From Dipteris shenzhenensis (lineage: Eukaryota; Polypodiophyta; Polypodiopsida; Gleicheniales), in NCBI GenBank assembly GCA_047967505.1, contig CM106538.1: DNA of 64,000 bases, one strand, 5' to 3'. Made by a program: the position numbers and the translations under genes. A model generated the notes under the pieces. That model ran no database searches and was not told the origin of the DNA. It worked only from the letters and a program-made list of their open reading frames with translations. Of the stretch, positions 32,899-45,737 are shown in pieces. Numbering within the stretch: the first letter of the stretch is position 1; each line of letters starts with the position of its first letter.

Positions 32899-33032
32899 GT
32901 TCACTCTCGCTACCATGGAACCGGCTCATGTTTCGTTCTCTCTCCCCTTCCCCTCTCTCGTGCACTCTCTCTCTCTCTCTCTCTCTCTCACTACAATGAG
33001 CAACGGCCCCCCCTTGCCTTCTCACTCTCTCT

Positions 33033-33070
<38 letters not shown>

Positions 33071-33110
33071 TACATACATACATATATGTATATATCATGT
33101 CTCTCCCTCT
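32635..33110. repeat. (CT)n/(CA)n simple-repeat tract with a repeated CATGGAACCGGCTCATGTT word
   Basis: Long CT runs at 32698-32795, 32850-32895 and 32967-32990, a CA run at about 33037-33066 and TACA repeats follow. Between CT runs the non-repetitive word CATGGAACCGGCTCATGTT with its flank occurs twice (about 32800 and 32914), so a unit of about 115 bp was duplicated. The open frames of over 200 codons here are translations of CT repeats (poly Ser-Leu). Confidence 0.9.
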
Positions 33111-33199
33111 CTCTGGAGCGCCCCCTCTCGCTTTCGCTTTCCTCCAAAGGTCCCTATCTTTGGCCTTCATCCCTTACCAATATTGGAGGGAAAAAGCTT

Positions 33200-34120
33200 T
33201 GACCCATACGAGAGCTCTTTAGGTCACGGAGTGAGACGTCGATTTGTTGAGAGGGCCCAAAGGTTTTAGTTTCAAATGCTTCAAAGGGAGAAAAAGAGTG
33301 AAGAGACTTCATTTCATTAATATCAATAGTTTGAAAGATTTTTATATTTTGAAAGAGTTTCTCATAGGTTTTATTGTAAGTTCATGAATCCTACACAACA
33401 TTGGTAGTGAGTACAATAAGAATGGAGTTAGATCTTCTCTATAAGCACTTTCTTGCAACACATATGGCTTAGTACAGATCTACACTATGAGAGTTTAGAT
33501 ATGGAGAGAGCTAAAAAACATGGAGCTTAGCTTAAAGAGGGTTGTCAACATGTAAAACCATAAAACCGTAGTCTAGGGTGAGTCAAAGCTAATTGTACTA
33601 CTAACTCAACCACTAATTGTATGAAGATGAGAACATGTTGTCACATAGCAAGGAGGCTTTATCCCACCTGTGAGCAAGCAATGCAAGTATGTACACCAAT
33701 CCTATAAAAGGGAGGACATTTTTATGCAATAATGTATGCAAGATGATATCATGTCTCTTTATGGGTAAAGTCTCAATCTTGTAACATAATTAAACTTAAG
33801 TTTGTGCTTATTCAGTATAGCTCTTGATCATGTTTGCGCTTAGGATTCATCCACCATACACAACTTGTATTGAGACATCATTCTTAAGGAGAGTTTGACA
33901 CCTTTCTTCCATGAACTAATTTATCACTTTTGAGTATGGGTGTGACCATGTCTTCACACACACACACACACACACACAAAGTACTAAAGTCCTCTTTAGA
34001 CCCTTCAAGATCTATGGGACTTGTTACCACTATTAAACTGGATAGTGGTCAATTCCACCCAATGAAATAAGTCTCAACAAAGCTTCTATGTTGTGAATAT
34101 TTGCTAGGTTAGTCTATGTG
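33200..34120. other. No gene recognised
   Basis: AT-rich sequence with stops in all frames and a (CA)n run at about 33955-33978. Nothing else was recognised. Confidence 0.6.
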
Positions 34121-35600
34121 CTAACCGAAGGACTTGATGTGGTGCTTTAAGACTTCTATTAGGTAATTTCCAACCTTTTGGGTTGGCTGTCCCAATAGAA
34201 TTTTTAGGCTACCCCTGTTGCCACTATAATTTTCTCTGCTGTGCATGAATGATACCTTTGACTGCCTCTTCTTACTCGTTGTGTGCAAAGATTCCATAAG
34301 AATCCTCTTCACTGGCAAGAAAGATTGTTCACATTCTAGAGTCCACACATAAGCCAAATCTTGCTGTAGAGCTTGGTCAAATGTAGCAACACATTCACAT
34401 CAATGTTGACAGTCTTGGATAGCACTTTACATAATCCAAAAACACTCTCAACTCTACCGCTGTAGCAAGAGAATGAATATTGCAAAGGGTTTCCAAATCC
34501 AACTTCTAGTTTGTCACCTTTTGTGAGGATTTTGGTGGTAAAGATGCCTTATCAGCATTCAACCTAGTCTCACTCATGGAAATGACTTCTTTCCAACCTT
34601 CTGAGGCCAATGGGCTAGGCTTAAACAAATGTATGTGGCTTCCACATGAGCTACGTCCACAGCTACACCCCAATGAAGCTTTAGGTGACTTAGGAGGACA
34701 AAGCCTACGTACCAAATCCAAGATCGTTTCAAAAGAAGAATTAGGCAATTCACCATTACCTTGCCGTGAGCTTGGCGTTACTACATCCTCTTCTTCATCC
34801 CATTCAATAGAAATCACATGAGAGTGAACATTTGAAAAAGCACCAAACCAGTCGAGAATGTACTGGGAGTCCTCACCCTTGCTGCAATCAACACACAAAA
34901 CTCCTTGATCCAGTCCATCTTTTTTACTTGTGGATTACTTCTGAGGTCTAACTGAAGCTTCATCTATAATCTGCTACCTTTCTCTTCTCTGGTGAACCTT
35001 CTCGTGATCTTCAAAGTGGTAGTCTTCTTGCAATTAGATGACAAGACATCGATTACCGTCTTGGTTACTCATAGGCTCAGCTTCCTCTATAGTGAAATGA
35101 GTGGAATCATTAGGTGTACCACACTCCAGAATACTGATGGGAATGATTGTCAGACCCCCAAAAGTCAACTTAGCTGTAGGTGTCCCATCTGAAATGGTAA
35201 CCCTCTTAAATGTAGGTACATCTAGTGACACTAAGATGGCTCTTGGGGTCTGTTTTGGAATTTCCCTCCATAATTCTTTGCTTGAGCAACCACTCCCACT
35301 AACAGGTGAGAAGGAGATGCCATCTCTACCTCAATGAAGTTTACATATTTGGAGGTAGATGCCTCATTAGATCCCAAATTGTGGATAGGTGGCATCATTC
35401 TCCTAGGATAATCGTCACTAACAAGCCCTTGCTCCTTACAGACTGCTCACATAGGAACATAATCCATAGACTTTCGAGGATTGGGACAATTTGTGGCAAT
35501 GTGTTTTGGCTCCTTGGCAATGACGCCAAAAAACTATGTACATGGCTAGGGTTAGCTAACCTAACCACAGGGCGAGGAAGTCTCTCTCACTGATGCAAGC
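34121..35600 (-). pseudogene. Possible retroelement gag remnant
   Basis: Minus-strand frames read HIATNCPNPRKSMDYVPM then AVCKEQGL (about 35400-35530), like a zinc knuckle of the 'GH.A..CP..R' type found in plant LINE ORF1 and Gypsy Gag proteins but with Cys and Gly positions lost. Further on are LDVPTFKRVTISDGTP (35034-35231) and a Ser/Cys-rich frame 34506-34898 (LGCSCGRSSCGSHI). The assignment is weak. It may belong with the LINE at 39-40 kb, although the order does not require it. Confidence 0.35.
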
Positions 35601-37850
35601 AGTCACACATAAGCACACCGAGTTGTTGTCATTGCAGCATAAATTCCTGCTATCATACACACTCTACTATTCACCATGCCATAAGGTTGCCAGGTGCAAC
35701 ACACCAAGGTGAGTCCAAAGCTGAAAGGATCCTATTGGTGGAGTCTATATGCCAAGGTTGGTATGTTGTAATGATGCTTATTCAATTTCCATGCATGGAA
35801 TGTATGCAAGCCATGGTTCCTTTCCAATTACACATCCAAAGTCAAAGCAAATACCAACACATGAATTCCCAGATGCGAGATGAAATGTGAGTGGTCTCCC
35901 GCAGCTCATTTAGTGATATTCAGTGTCCATTCCATGCCCAAATTGTACCCATGCATGCATCATAGACTAATCCAATTAACACCTTTTCCATTCCCAATCC
36001 ATACATCCCATTATGATCTTATTCATTCAATGGACCCAACATCATCAAAACACTTGATAAAACCTAGTTTCAGTCTCAGCATACTTCGACAAGCACCAAA
36101 ATACCATTCCCTATGGCGAAATCTGCATACAAGGCCAAAAATCACAATTTTTACCACCCATTTCCAAAGCAAGTACCCCACATTGATGTCTGAAACCTAT
36201 TCTGATCCATGAAAAATAACAAGACTCTCTTTTCAGTGCACTGAAAACCGAGGTGCCAAACTCATTGAAAAGTCAAACCATAATTTTTCGCACACATGGC
36301 TCATTTTCCAAAGCAAGTCACTCATCATCATTTTGTAATGCATATATCAGAGGAGACAGTCACAGAGAACAACGAAAAATAACAGTTGTTTGTTTGTTTT
36401 CAAACCATCTCAATCGAACATCATTTACGAGAAGGAAGGAGTGCCGAGCATGTTGATGAGGCAAGAAGATGAGTCAAGCATGTTGAAGCACCTCAAAGAA
36501 AAGTTAACATACAAACTAATTAATGGAGACCCTGAGGAATAATAACAAGCAAGTAAATAGACGTGATGGAATAATCGTTATAGGAGTATTGAAATACGCC
36601 GCAATCATCAGAGTCTGATTCACCACAATGCCCTCCTTGCGTTGTGGAAAAAAACGGGAAGGGGAAGAACTCAACATGGTAAGAGACACCATGTGGGAAA
36701 AAATGTGGCCACCAAAGGACGGGGCTGAAGCAATCCATACATGCAAAATGTTCGATGCACATGCGTAATGATGAAAATGCATGCAGGTGTGAAGAGGTGG
36801 TATGAAGAGATGCCATGCGAGAAAAAAGGTGGCCACCAAAGGATGGGGTAGGCATAATTTTTGAGCATTAAGTTTTGGAAAAAAAGCCAATATCTTTGTG
36901 TATTGGTTCAGTATAGTAGCCAAGTTCCGCCTTGGTCACACATGACATGATATCCTTCAAGATGAAGCGGTCATGAAGTCATCATAGGATTCATCATACC
37001 AATAGATTTAGTCAAGTGATCAATATATAAACATGTGATAGGAGTTAACTTATACACATAGTTGCAAATCAAGATCTCCATGTATCATATTCTGACCGTC
37101 CATAGATTTTTTCACAGCAAAGGCTTTAGACTACAAGGTACATGTTCATGATCTCAAGAGCAATGGATTCAGTACTGGTCACATGGATATTGTATTATGA
37201 TGGATAAATGAAGTTTAGATGGTCTCCTCAATCCTTAAAACTATAAGAACTGAAAAAGGGAAGTTGTTGTTGAAGGCTCACACAAAGCAGAACCAGAAAT
37301 GTGTTCCTACCTACCAAGCTTTGCCAAAATCTGTAAACACAAAAATCAAAAGTTTTATAGTTTTCCAAATTGAATATTAATGTGTCAATCTCCTTTCTAG
37401 CGACAAACACACAACTTTGCACTTATCATTACAAATTTCTTGCCTTCTTATGATGCTTAATGTCTGCAGAGCTGTTTTGTCCATATAACGAATATGTTGG
37501 AAACTATGGCTGCTAGAAAGGCAATTGTCAAGTTAGAAAGCCTGGATTTCAGGGAAAAACACTTGGATCCAAACAAAACAGGAATGATCAGACTAAAATA
37601 GACATAGAATGAAAGAGAATTGCAGAGGGTTCAGAATTTAGAGATCACCTGTTCTAGCCTGTAATAGTGCACACATTCAATGCTGATTTTGCAATAGCAA
37701 ACAACCAATGGCAACAAAACCAATAAGAAACATCGTTTCCAAGCGCCCCAACTTTGATACCATGGTGTTCATACTGTGCATCAGATTTGACACATCCTTG
37801 TACATTGTTCCTACAACAATATCCACCATTAGATAACAGTTATTGCATAT
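35600..37850. other. No gene recognised
   Basis: A near repeat occurs at about 36690-36730 and 36810-36850 (ATGCGAGAAAAAAGGTGGCCACCAAAGGA type word), so a 120-bp unit is duplicated. The overlapping minus frames there (36516-36923) have no recognised domain. Confidence 0.5.
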
Positions 37851-37902
37851 CACAAAATAATCTTAACACATGAATAATACTATCACAGAAAAAGAACTTA
37901 CT

Positions 37903-38957
37903 CTCATTAAAAAAATATGCTAGTGCTCTAGCTTGCACCAATGCATACAACAACTTGAATATTTGGGGGTGCGATTGAATGATTATTGTTGCCACTTGGA
38001 AGCTTTCCTTTTCCATCCTCAAGATGGCAGCAAATCCAATTATCTGAATTCAACATAGTAAAATTAGATATGTTCATGTACCTACAAAGAGAGAGACCAA
38101 TCCATCAAAAAACTGCTACAACTGATAGAGAAAGGTTCGTATATCTAGCACGTCAGTAGATTTAGCTCGTAGAAGTGCATAGTGCGCATCCCGCTCGAGT
38201 TGTGCCAGCTTCTTGACGATGCTTCCCCCCTAGAAGCAACCTCTACCATATAAAGTGCATTTCTCTTTATCTTTGCATTCGGCGTAATTTTCTCATCCAC
38301 GGGAATGTGTGGTGGTCTGCAGGAAGAGGATGGAGATGCTGGTTCATCAACACCAATAACTCGTACTTCAGATTTGATTCCCTGTTAGTCAAACAAAGAC
38401 AAGGAAAAGAAATTCAGAGGAGAAAGTAGCTACTGGTCTAAAACGATCTGCAAATCAACTTGGACTTTTGATTTCATTTCCTATTTCTACAAACAAAAGA
38501 CAATGAAAAGAAATTTAAAGAAATGAAGAGTGGCAAGGCAAACACACATGAAGACTAGATGAGAAATTGATTACTGGTCTTAAGCGATCTGCAAATCCAG
38601 CCAGATATACGTCAATCTCCATGCTGTCCCCCATCTCGCACTTCTCAGGATTGTTGATAACATTTGTCAATCTTCTTCGCTCCCCATCTGTCAACTTTCC
38701 TTGCGATTCTTTCAGAAGTAAAATCTCCAACTCTGTCCTTGCACGATTGTTCTTCTTGGAGTTGGAGAGCAACAATCTCAGAGCTGGGTGCAAGGCTGCA
38801 TAAACGAGCTTCACTTCCTCTCCATTAGCTTCTCTGCTTGGCCTAGATGGTGCTTCTGGCATCATCACCTTGAGCCGGTGCATAAGCTCAAGGCATATAT
38901 CGCAAGCTATACCTTCCTGGTAGTCTGGTGGCCGATGATCTTTCAATTGTTCCATAT
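37903..38957 (-). CDS. Unrecognised multi-exon gene (partial)
   Basis: Three minus-strand coding blocks with plausible GT-AG borders. Exon a is 38957-38575: acceptor TTTACGCAG, MEQLKDHRPPDYQEGIACDI..., LLKESQGKLTDGERRRLTN, MEIDVYLAGFADRLRP, donor GTAATC. Exon b runs from 38381 (acceptor CTAACAG; VRVIGVDEPASPSSS, KITPNAKIKRNALYMVEV); a one-base shift in a GGGGGG run at about 38226 leads to IVKKLAQLERDAHYALL. Exon c is 38043-37903 (acceptor TTCAG; FAAILRMEKESFQVATIII, donor GTAAGT). I cannot name the family. Codon-like conservation and clean borders suggest a real plant gene or a young pseudogene. Further exons may lie to the right, interrupted by the LINE. Exon a is the source of the repeats at 40.7-46.0 kb. 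Confidence 0.5.
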
Positions 38958-39101
38958 CTGCGTAAAAAGAATGAAGCTTGCTATCACAAAAGACCAACAA
39001 CACACAAAAACAAGCTTTACCAGGAGAACACACTTAATCCAGGAAAAGTAAGACTTGCATGCAGGATGTCTCCAGAGAACATCAAATGGACCATAAGCTC
39101 T

Positions 39102-39674
39102 TTAACGCCCTACTGAACGTGGGACTGAGAAGGACCAACAGACCGGCATATGATCTGACACTCCCGTGCATCTTACATAGCTACCTCTCATTGGGGGTTT
39201 CAACCACCAACCTTCATGAGAGCAATAGAATCTGTTGATTCTAGCCACTCTGAACATCTCCCCTTTTCTTTTTATATTCCACGAAAATCCAGCTAGGCCC
39301 TCCCGATCAAATTCAATGAAGTAAATTAACCCCCAGTCCATACACAGACTTTCCCATGCATCTTTCTCTCTTCCCAAGAGACCCGAACAAGAATGAGATC
39401 TGTCAGTCTCCTTAGTTACCATATTCCACTCTCCCCCTACCACCCAGTAGGCATCAAACAGGGAATTTCTTTAGAGATCCCAACATTCAGCACAAGAATT
39501 AGCACCATTTGGAGCATAGATACTAACCACATGAAAACGGAAACCACTGATTGAGACCTTAGCAGCCACAAACCATTCCAAATCATTCCGAAAAACCTCT
39601 TGCACGCCTAGACATGCCTTAGCCAGAATAGCAGTCCCTCCACGCCCTCTATCTGGAGAGTTATCAGTTACCAT
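39102..39674 (-). pseudogene. LINE (L1-type) endonuclease remnant
   Basis: Minus frames 39471-39674 (RGRGGTAILAKACLGVQEVF, VVSIYAPNG) and 39102-39443 (GGEWNMV, DRSHSCSGLLGREKDAWESL, GVSDHMPVCWSF) are the apurinic endonuclease domain of non-LTR retrotransposons. GDWN-like and SDH catalytic motifs are visible. A stop at about 39470 splits it, and no reverse transcriptase follows, so the element is broken on its 3' side. Confidence 0.75.
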
Positions 39675-39858
39675 GTACCCAATCTTCCCAAAAGTATACC
39701 AAAGTTAGTCATCCTTCCCACCACATCCGGATTGAGACTGTTAATAACTGACAAGCATCTCTCTTGCTTACTCTTTCCACAACAGCCCAATCATCTAAGC
39801 GGTTACCTTACCACAATCATCTGAACACTTTACCACAATCATCTGAGCGGTTACTTTA

Positions 39859-40385
39859 TTACTGCGACATAGCCCTGACTGCATCTCGAACGAAGTAAAT
39901 AAATTTTCTTTGCCCCCATGAACGCTCTTGAGTCTTAGTAGCATTCTTAATCCGTTTAGGTATCTGAGGAGTCTGCATCCATAGGGAGATCATCCCAAGA
40001 CGATTTATCAATCTCTGCATCCGAGCATAACGTTCCAGCTTCTCATCTGTCTCGGCCAGCAGAATTCGCGTTACATCATCAAAATCTGGGCCAACCACAC
40101 CCACTTTAGGTGAATTTGGACGAACCACGCCATCCTGAACTTGGGTAGACCAGCGCGCCACAATACCCGATTCATCTTGTGCATCCAAAGCCTTAGAATC
40201 CTCCAAGAATGGTTGGCCGTTGTAGATGTCCACCACTCCACCTTTCTTCGTGATGAATCTCCAAGGATTGATAAATCTTGCCAGATCAACCACCTTACCG
40301 GATCAGGTTTACTCGGTTGCTTCCTTGCATCATTGCAGTCGAGGAGTCCCCCTATCAATGTTCTCCGATTCATAGCTTTTCCCAC
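39859..40385 (-). pseudogene. LINE upstream coding region
   Basis: Minus frames 39859-40293 and 40071-40385 (VDLARFINPWRFITKKGG, DFDDVTRILLAETDEKLERYA) lie directly upstream of the endonuclease in the orientation expected of a LINE ORF1 or inter-ORF region. No zinc knuckle was seen, so the assignment rests on position. Confidence 0.4.
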
Positions 40386-40662
40386 CTACTCTTGGAGAAG
40401 TTTGGCACTACTCAACTCAGACGACACTGCATTCCACTCCAAACCCTCAACCAAAACCGCTTCAAGGGCGCCTTCATCGACTCAATCTCCTGGCAATCAA
40501 CAGCCAAAACTCTGGGTCTCTTCACTCTTCTCCTACATTTGCCTCGAGGTAGGAGTTGCACCTATCCTGCAAGTCTATGCGAGGGGTCTCATATGGAATG
40601 ATGAACCACGATGTAAGTGAATGTACTCTCGAATGTGGAAAGCACCGTCCAAAAATTTGGGA

Positions 40663-41511
40663 CCGTCTAGCGTCTAGCAACGTGCCTTGCTAGTCGCAAT
40701 TTTAGTTACTGATTGCAGAGCATATTAGATGACAACAACAACGATTGCGCAAGAAACTATCAGCGGAGAAGAAAGAAAGCATGAAGACTAGATGAGAAAT
40801 TGATTACTGGTCTTAAGCGATCTGCAAATCCAGCCAGATATACGTCAATCTCCATGCTGTCCCCCATCTCGCACTTCTCAGGATTGTTGATAACATTTGT
40901 CAATCTTCTTCGCTCCCCATCTATCAACTTTCCTTGCGATTCTTTCAGAAGTAAAATCTCCAACTCTGTCCTTGCACGATTGTTCTTCTTGGAGTTGGAG
41001 AGCAACAATCTCAGAGCTAGCAGAGAAGCTAATGGAGAGGAAGTGAAGCTCGTTTATGCAGCCTTGCACCCAGCTCTGAGATTGTTGCTCTCCAACTCTT
41101 CTTGCAGAGAAGCTAATGGAGAGGAAGTGAAGCTCGTTTATGCAGCCTTGCACCCAGCTCTGAGATTGTTGCTCTCCAACTCCAAGAAGAACAATCGTGC
41201 AAGGACAGAGTTGGAGATTTTACTTCTGAAAGAATCGCAAGGAAAGTTGACAGATGGGGAGCGAAGAAGATTGACAAATGTTATCAACAATCCTGAGAAG
41301 TGCGAGATGGGGGACAGCATGGAGATTGACGTATATCTGGCTGGATTTGCAGATCGCTTAAGACCAGTAATCAATTTCTCATTAGTCTTCATGCTTTCTT
41401 TCTTCTCCGCTGATAGTTTCTTGCGCAATCGTTGTTGTTGTCGTCTAATATGCTCTGCAATCAGTAACTAAAATTGTGACTAGCAAGGCACGTTGCTAGA
41501 CGCTAGACGGC
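40663..41511. repeat. 356-bp-arm inverted repeat carrying a captured exon
   Basis: The left arm (40663-41018) and right arm (41156-41511) are about 98-99% identical when one is reversed; I counted roughly four differences. The spacer is 137 bp. Outer parts of the arms carry a CCGTCTAGCGTCTAGCAACG word; inner parts are about 240 bp of exon a of the gene at 38.5-39.0 kb plus its adjoining intron sequence. The spacer holds two direct copies of the next part of the exon (AGAGAAGCTAATGGAGAGG...). Transcription from either side would give a long double-stranded RNA. Confidence 0.9.
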
Positions 41512-43440
41512 GGATACTATAGTACCATAGAATCCACCTCAGAGTTTCATCCATCTTCTCTTTCACATCAAAGTTTATGAGGAGCACTTCATGGACTGGG
41601 TTCGGATGGGACTAGGGCTAGAATGCTCTTTCCATCCTAGTCCCTTTCTAATCTAGCTAGCCTAGAACGGGACTAAAGTGGTTTTAACCACCACTTCTCC
41701 CCATCCTAGACTCCAGGCTTCATACCACCTAGTAGTCTTTGGGTCTTTGACAGACTGCTCTTCCCCGCTGCTCCAGCGATTGCTGCTGCTTCGACGATTG
41801 CTACTACTCCCGGCTCCCACCTACTCAGAACATAGCGCAGAGTCTATAGCATAAGGAGAATGTCGTAGAAGCTCTAAACGGTGGCGTCCCTCCCAGATTG
41901 TTGCTGACACTGCCAACAGAGGGCACTTTTATTGTGTCTGCGATTGAGAAACTTCATCAGCGAAGGGGGAAGAATCAAAGTGGTGAGGAGGTCTCCATAG
42001 CCACTAATAAAGACCACAATGCACAGGAAACATATGTCGCTACTGTACTAAAGGACGAGATCACGGAGGTGTCATCGTGAGAAGTGCGTTCATCGTCGAG
42101 GGGGGGAGTTGCTGCTGCAAGGCGCCTGTGTGTATCTTTCTTGCTATCTCGGGCTGCAAGAATAAGACTTGCACTTGAAGGTCTTTGCTTGGCTATTCAA
42201 GAGAAGGGCAAATGAGAATAGATTTCATGGCGCCATTGAGAAGGGCAAGTGAGGACGACATTTGAACGACTTTGCTCGGCTATTCTGGAGGTAAGTGAAT
42301 CCAACGAAATTGTGGCAAGAAATGAATTTGTCGCCATCTTTGGTAATTAGGGGCATGTGAAGTAGAATGACACTGTGACGTTGTGAGGGTTATACCTTGG
42401 ATGGCACATCTGGTGATTTGTCCTGTAGCCATCCTCATCTTGGTGTGTTATCCATGAAGAGCAATCTCATGATCCTTGTTCTAGTGATGGCCACTCAGTG
42501 TGGACAATACCAGTCCACGTTTTTGTGGAGCTGTTGATGTGTTTCAAAGGGAAGCGACTTCATGTTGATATGTTGAAAGTGGTACTGGAAGCACTGTTTT
42601 TTTTCAGCTTGTCCAATTGAGGTGTGTCCTTAATGTGAGCTGCCAATTCCATGTTTTTTTCAACTTGCCCAAATGAGGTGTGCCCTTAATGTTAGGCTAT
42701 TATTGTACTCTTCCTCGTTCATATCATAACTGTAGAAATTTTTCTCTTGGTGACAGGTATTGGATTGCAAGGGAAGCAGGCCTTGTTGAAGGAAATTTTG
42801 AAGAGGGTTCTACAAAGTTGACAGGTTGGTACCATTTGATGTTGTAAACTTGGATGAGTGTCTAAATTCTGCACAGTATGTTGCAGCCTAGTCATGATCA
42901 TGAACATAGTTATCAGATCTGGCAGCTATTTTTTGGAATGAAAAAAGTGAGCTAAGATGGCAGCTTATGCTTGAGTATTTTTGTGACTGTGTAGATGGAT
43001 GAGAAGGAATGGGCTTCTTTGCAGCAAGATTCTGAGTTCCAAGCTTTTATTAGACAGCCTCGAAGAGCGTTCTCATATCCCAGTTACTTTAATAGGATGA
43101 AAAATGCGCTATCTTGAAAGATTTGGTCCCCCACCATATAAGCCTTCGCCTTTATCCTCATATGTGCCTCCATCCCTATCCTCAAGCGTGAAGTAGATCT
43201 GGGTCATGCAGAGGTACCTCCTGTAGAGTCATCAGCACATCCTAAAGAGACATCGGTACATATGGAGCAGGCCTCAAAGAAAAGAAAGAGAACAAACAAG
43301 AAAAAGATAGCCAAGGAAGTACACGAGTCTCCTGTTGAGGCTTCCATGGGTGAGGATGTGGAGGGTGTGAAAGGTAAGAGGTATACATATGATGGACTTA
43401 AAGATTGTATCACACTCCGGTGTCAAATGCAGCCTAAGTT
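41139..43440 (+). repeat. 2.3-kb tandem repeat, unit 1
   Basis: About 2302 bp, from TATGCAGCCTTGCACCC to GCAGCCTAAGTTT. It contains in order the captured exon (sense orientation), the CTAGACGCTAGACGG word, GGGACTAG/CTAGTCCC hairpin sequence (about 41608-41644), a CAGCGATTGCTGCTGC region, and the 5' part of the Harbinger-associated frame (MEQASKKRKRTNKKK at 43262). It begins inside the right arm of the inverted repeat. Confidence 0.9.
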
Positions 43441-45737
43441 TATGCAGCCTTGCACCCAGCTCTGAGATTGTTGCTCTCCAACTCCAAGAAGAACAATCGT
43501 GCAAGGACAGAGTTGGAGATTTTACTTCTGAAAGAATCGCAAGGAAAGTTGACAGATGGGGAGCGAAGAAGATTGACAAATGTTATCAACAATCCTGAGA
43601 AGTGCGAGATGGGGGACAGCATGGAGATTGACGTATATCTGGCTGGATTTGCAGATTGCTTAAGACCAATAAGCAATTTCTCATCTAGTCTTCGTGCTTT
43701 CTTTCTTCTCCGCTGATAGTTTCTTGTGCAATCGTTGTTGTTGTCGTCTAATATGCTCTGCAATCAGTAACTAAAATTGCGACTAGCAAGGCACGTTGCT
43801 AGACGCTAGACGGCGGATACTATAGTATCACCATAGAATCCGCCCCACAGTTTCATCCGTCTTCTCTTTCACATCAAAGTTTATGAGGAGCACTTCATGG
43901 ACTGGGTTCGGATGGGACTAGGGCTAGAATGCTCTTTCCATCCTAGTCCCTTTCTAATCTAGCTAGCCTAGAACGGGACTAAAGTGGTTTTAACCACCAC
44001 TTCTCCCACCCTAAACCCATCCTAGACTCCAGGGTTCATACCACCTAGTAGTCTTTGGGTCTTTGACAGACTTCTCTTCCCCGCTGCTCCAGCGATTGCT
44101 GCTGCTTCGACGATTGCTACTACTCCCGGCTCCCACCTACTCAGAACATAGCGCAGAGTCTATAGCAGAAGGAGGATGTCGTATAAGCTCTAAACGGTGG
44201 CGTCCCTCCCAGATTGTTGCTGCCACTGTCAACAGAGGGCACTTTTATTGTGTCTGCGATTGAGAAACTTCATCAGCGAAGGGGAAGAGGGGAAAGAATC
44301 AAAGTGGTGAGGAGGTCTCCATAGCCACTAATAAAGACCACAATGCACACACATGTCGCTACTGTACTAAAGGACGAGATCACAGAGGTGTCATCGTCGA
44401 GGGGGGGGGGGTTGCTGCTGCAAGGCGCCTGTGTGTATCTTTCTTGCTCGGGCTGCAAGAATAAGACTTGCACTTGAAGGTCTTTGCTTGGCTATTCAAG
44501 AGAAGGGCAAATGAGAATAGATTTCATGGCGCCATTGAGAAGGGCAAGTGAGGACGACATTTGAACGACTTTGCTTGGCTATTCTGGAGGTAAGTGAACC
44601 CAACGAAATTGTGGCAAGAAATGAATTTGTCGCCATCTTTGGTAATTAGGGGCATGTGAAGTAGAATGACACTGTGACGTTGTGAGGGTTATACCTTGGA
44701 TGGCACATCTGGTGATTTGTCCTGTAGCCATCCTCATCTTGGTGTGTTATCCATGAAGAGCAATCTCATGATCCTTGTTCTAGTGATGGCCACTCAGTGT
44801 GGACAATACCAGTCCACGTTTTTGTGGAGCTGTTGATGTGTTTCAAAGGGAAGCGACTTCATGTTGATATGTTGAAAGTGGTACTAGAAGCACTGTTTTT
44901 TTTCAGCTTGTCCAATTGAGGTGTGTCCTTAAGGTGAGCTGCCAATTCCATGTTTTTTTCAACTTGCCCAAATGAGGTGTGCCCTTAATGTTAGGCTATT
45001 ATTGTACTCTTCCTCGTTCATATCATAACTGTAGAATTTTCTCTTGGTGACAGGTATTGGATTGCAAGGTAAGCAGGCCTTGTTGAAGAAAATTTTGAAG
45101 AGGGTTCTACAAAGTTGACAGGTTGGTACCATTTGATGTTGTAAACTTGGATGAGTGTCTAAATTCTGCACAGTATGTTGCAGCCTAGTCATGATCATGA
45201 ACATAGTTATCAGATCTGGCAGCTATTTTTTGGAATGAAAAAAGTGAGCTAAGATGGCAGCTTATGCTTGAGTATTTTTGTGACTGTGTAGATGGATGAG
45301 AAGGAATGGGCTTCTTTGCAGCAAGATTCTGAGTTCCAAGCTTTTATTAGACAGCCTCGAAGAGCGTTCTCATATCCCGGTTACTTTAATAGGATGAAAA
45401 ATGCGCTATCTTGAAAGATTTGGTCCCCCACCATATAAGCCTTCACCTTTATCCTCGTATGTGCCTCCATCCCTATCCTCAAGTGTGAAGTAGATCTGGG
45501 TCATGCAGAGGTACCTCCTGTAGAGTCATCAGCACATCCTAAAGAGACATCGGTACATATGGAGCAGGCCTCAAAGAAAAGAAAGAGAACAAACAAGAAA
45601 AAGATAGCCAAGGAAGCACACGAGTCTCCTGTTGAGGCTTCCATGGGTGAGGATGTGGAGGGTGTGAAAGGTAAGAGGTATACATATGATGGACTTAAAG
45701 ATTGTATCACACTCCGGTGTCAAATGCAGCCTAAGTT
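43441..45737 (+). repeat. 2.3-kb tandem repeat, unit 2
   Basis: 2297 bp, about 97-98% identical to the neighbours. Captured exon at 43441-43700 with an open frame (LLLSNSKKNNRARTELEIL). The 5' part of the Myb-like frame is at 45559 and breaks off at the unit border. Confidence 0.92.

Noticed and set aside
32519-33222. Overlapping open frames of 213-227 codons
   Set aside because: They are translations of CT and CA simple repeats in several frames at once (poly Ser-Leu, Thr-His); no gene is needed to explain them.
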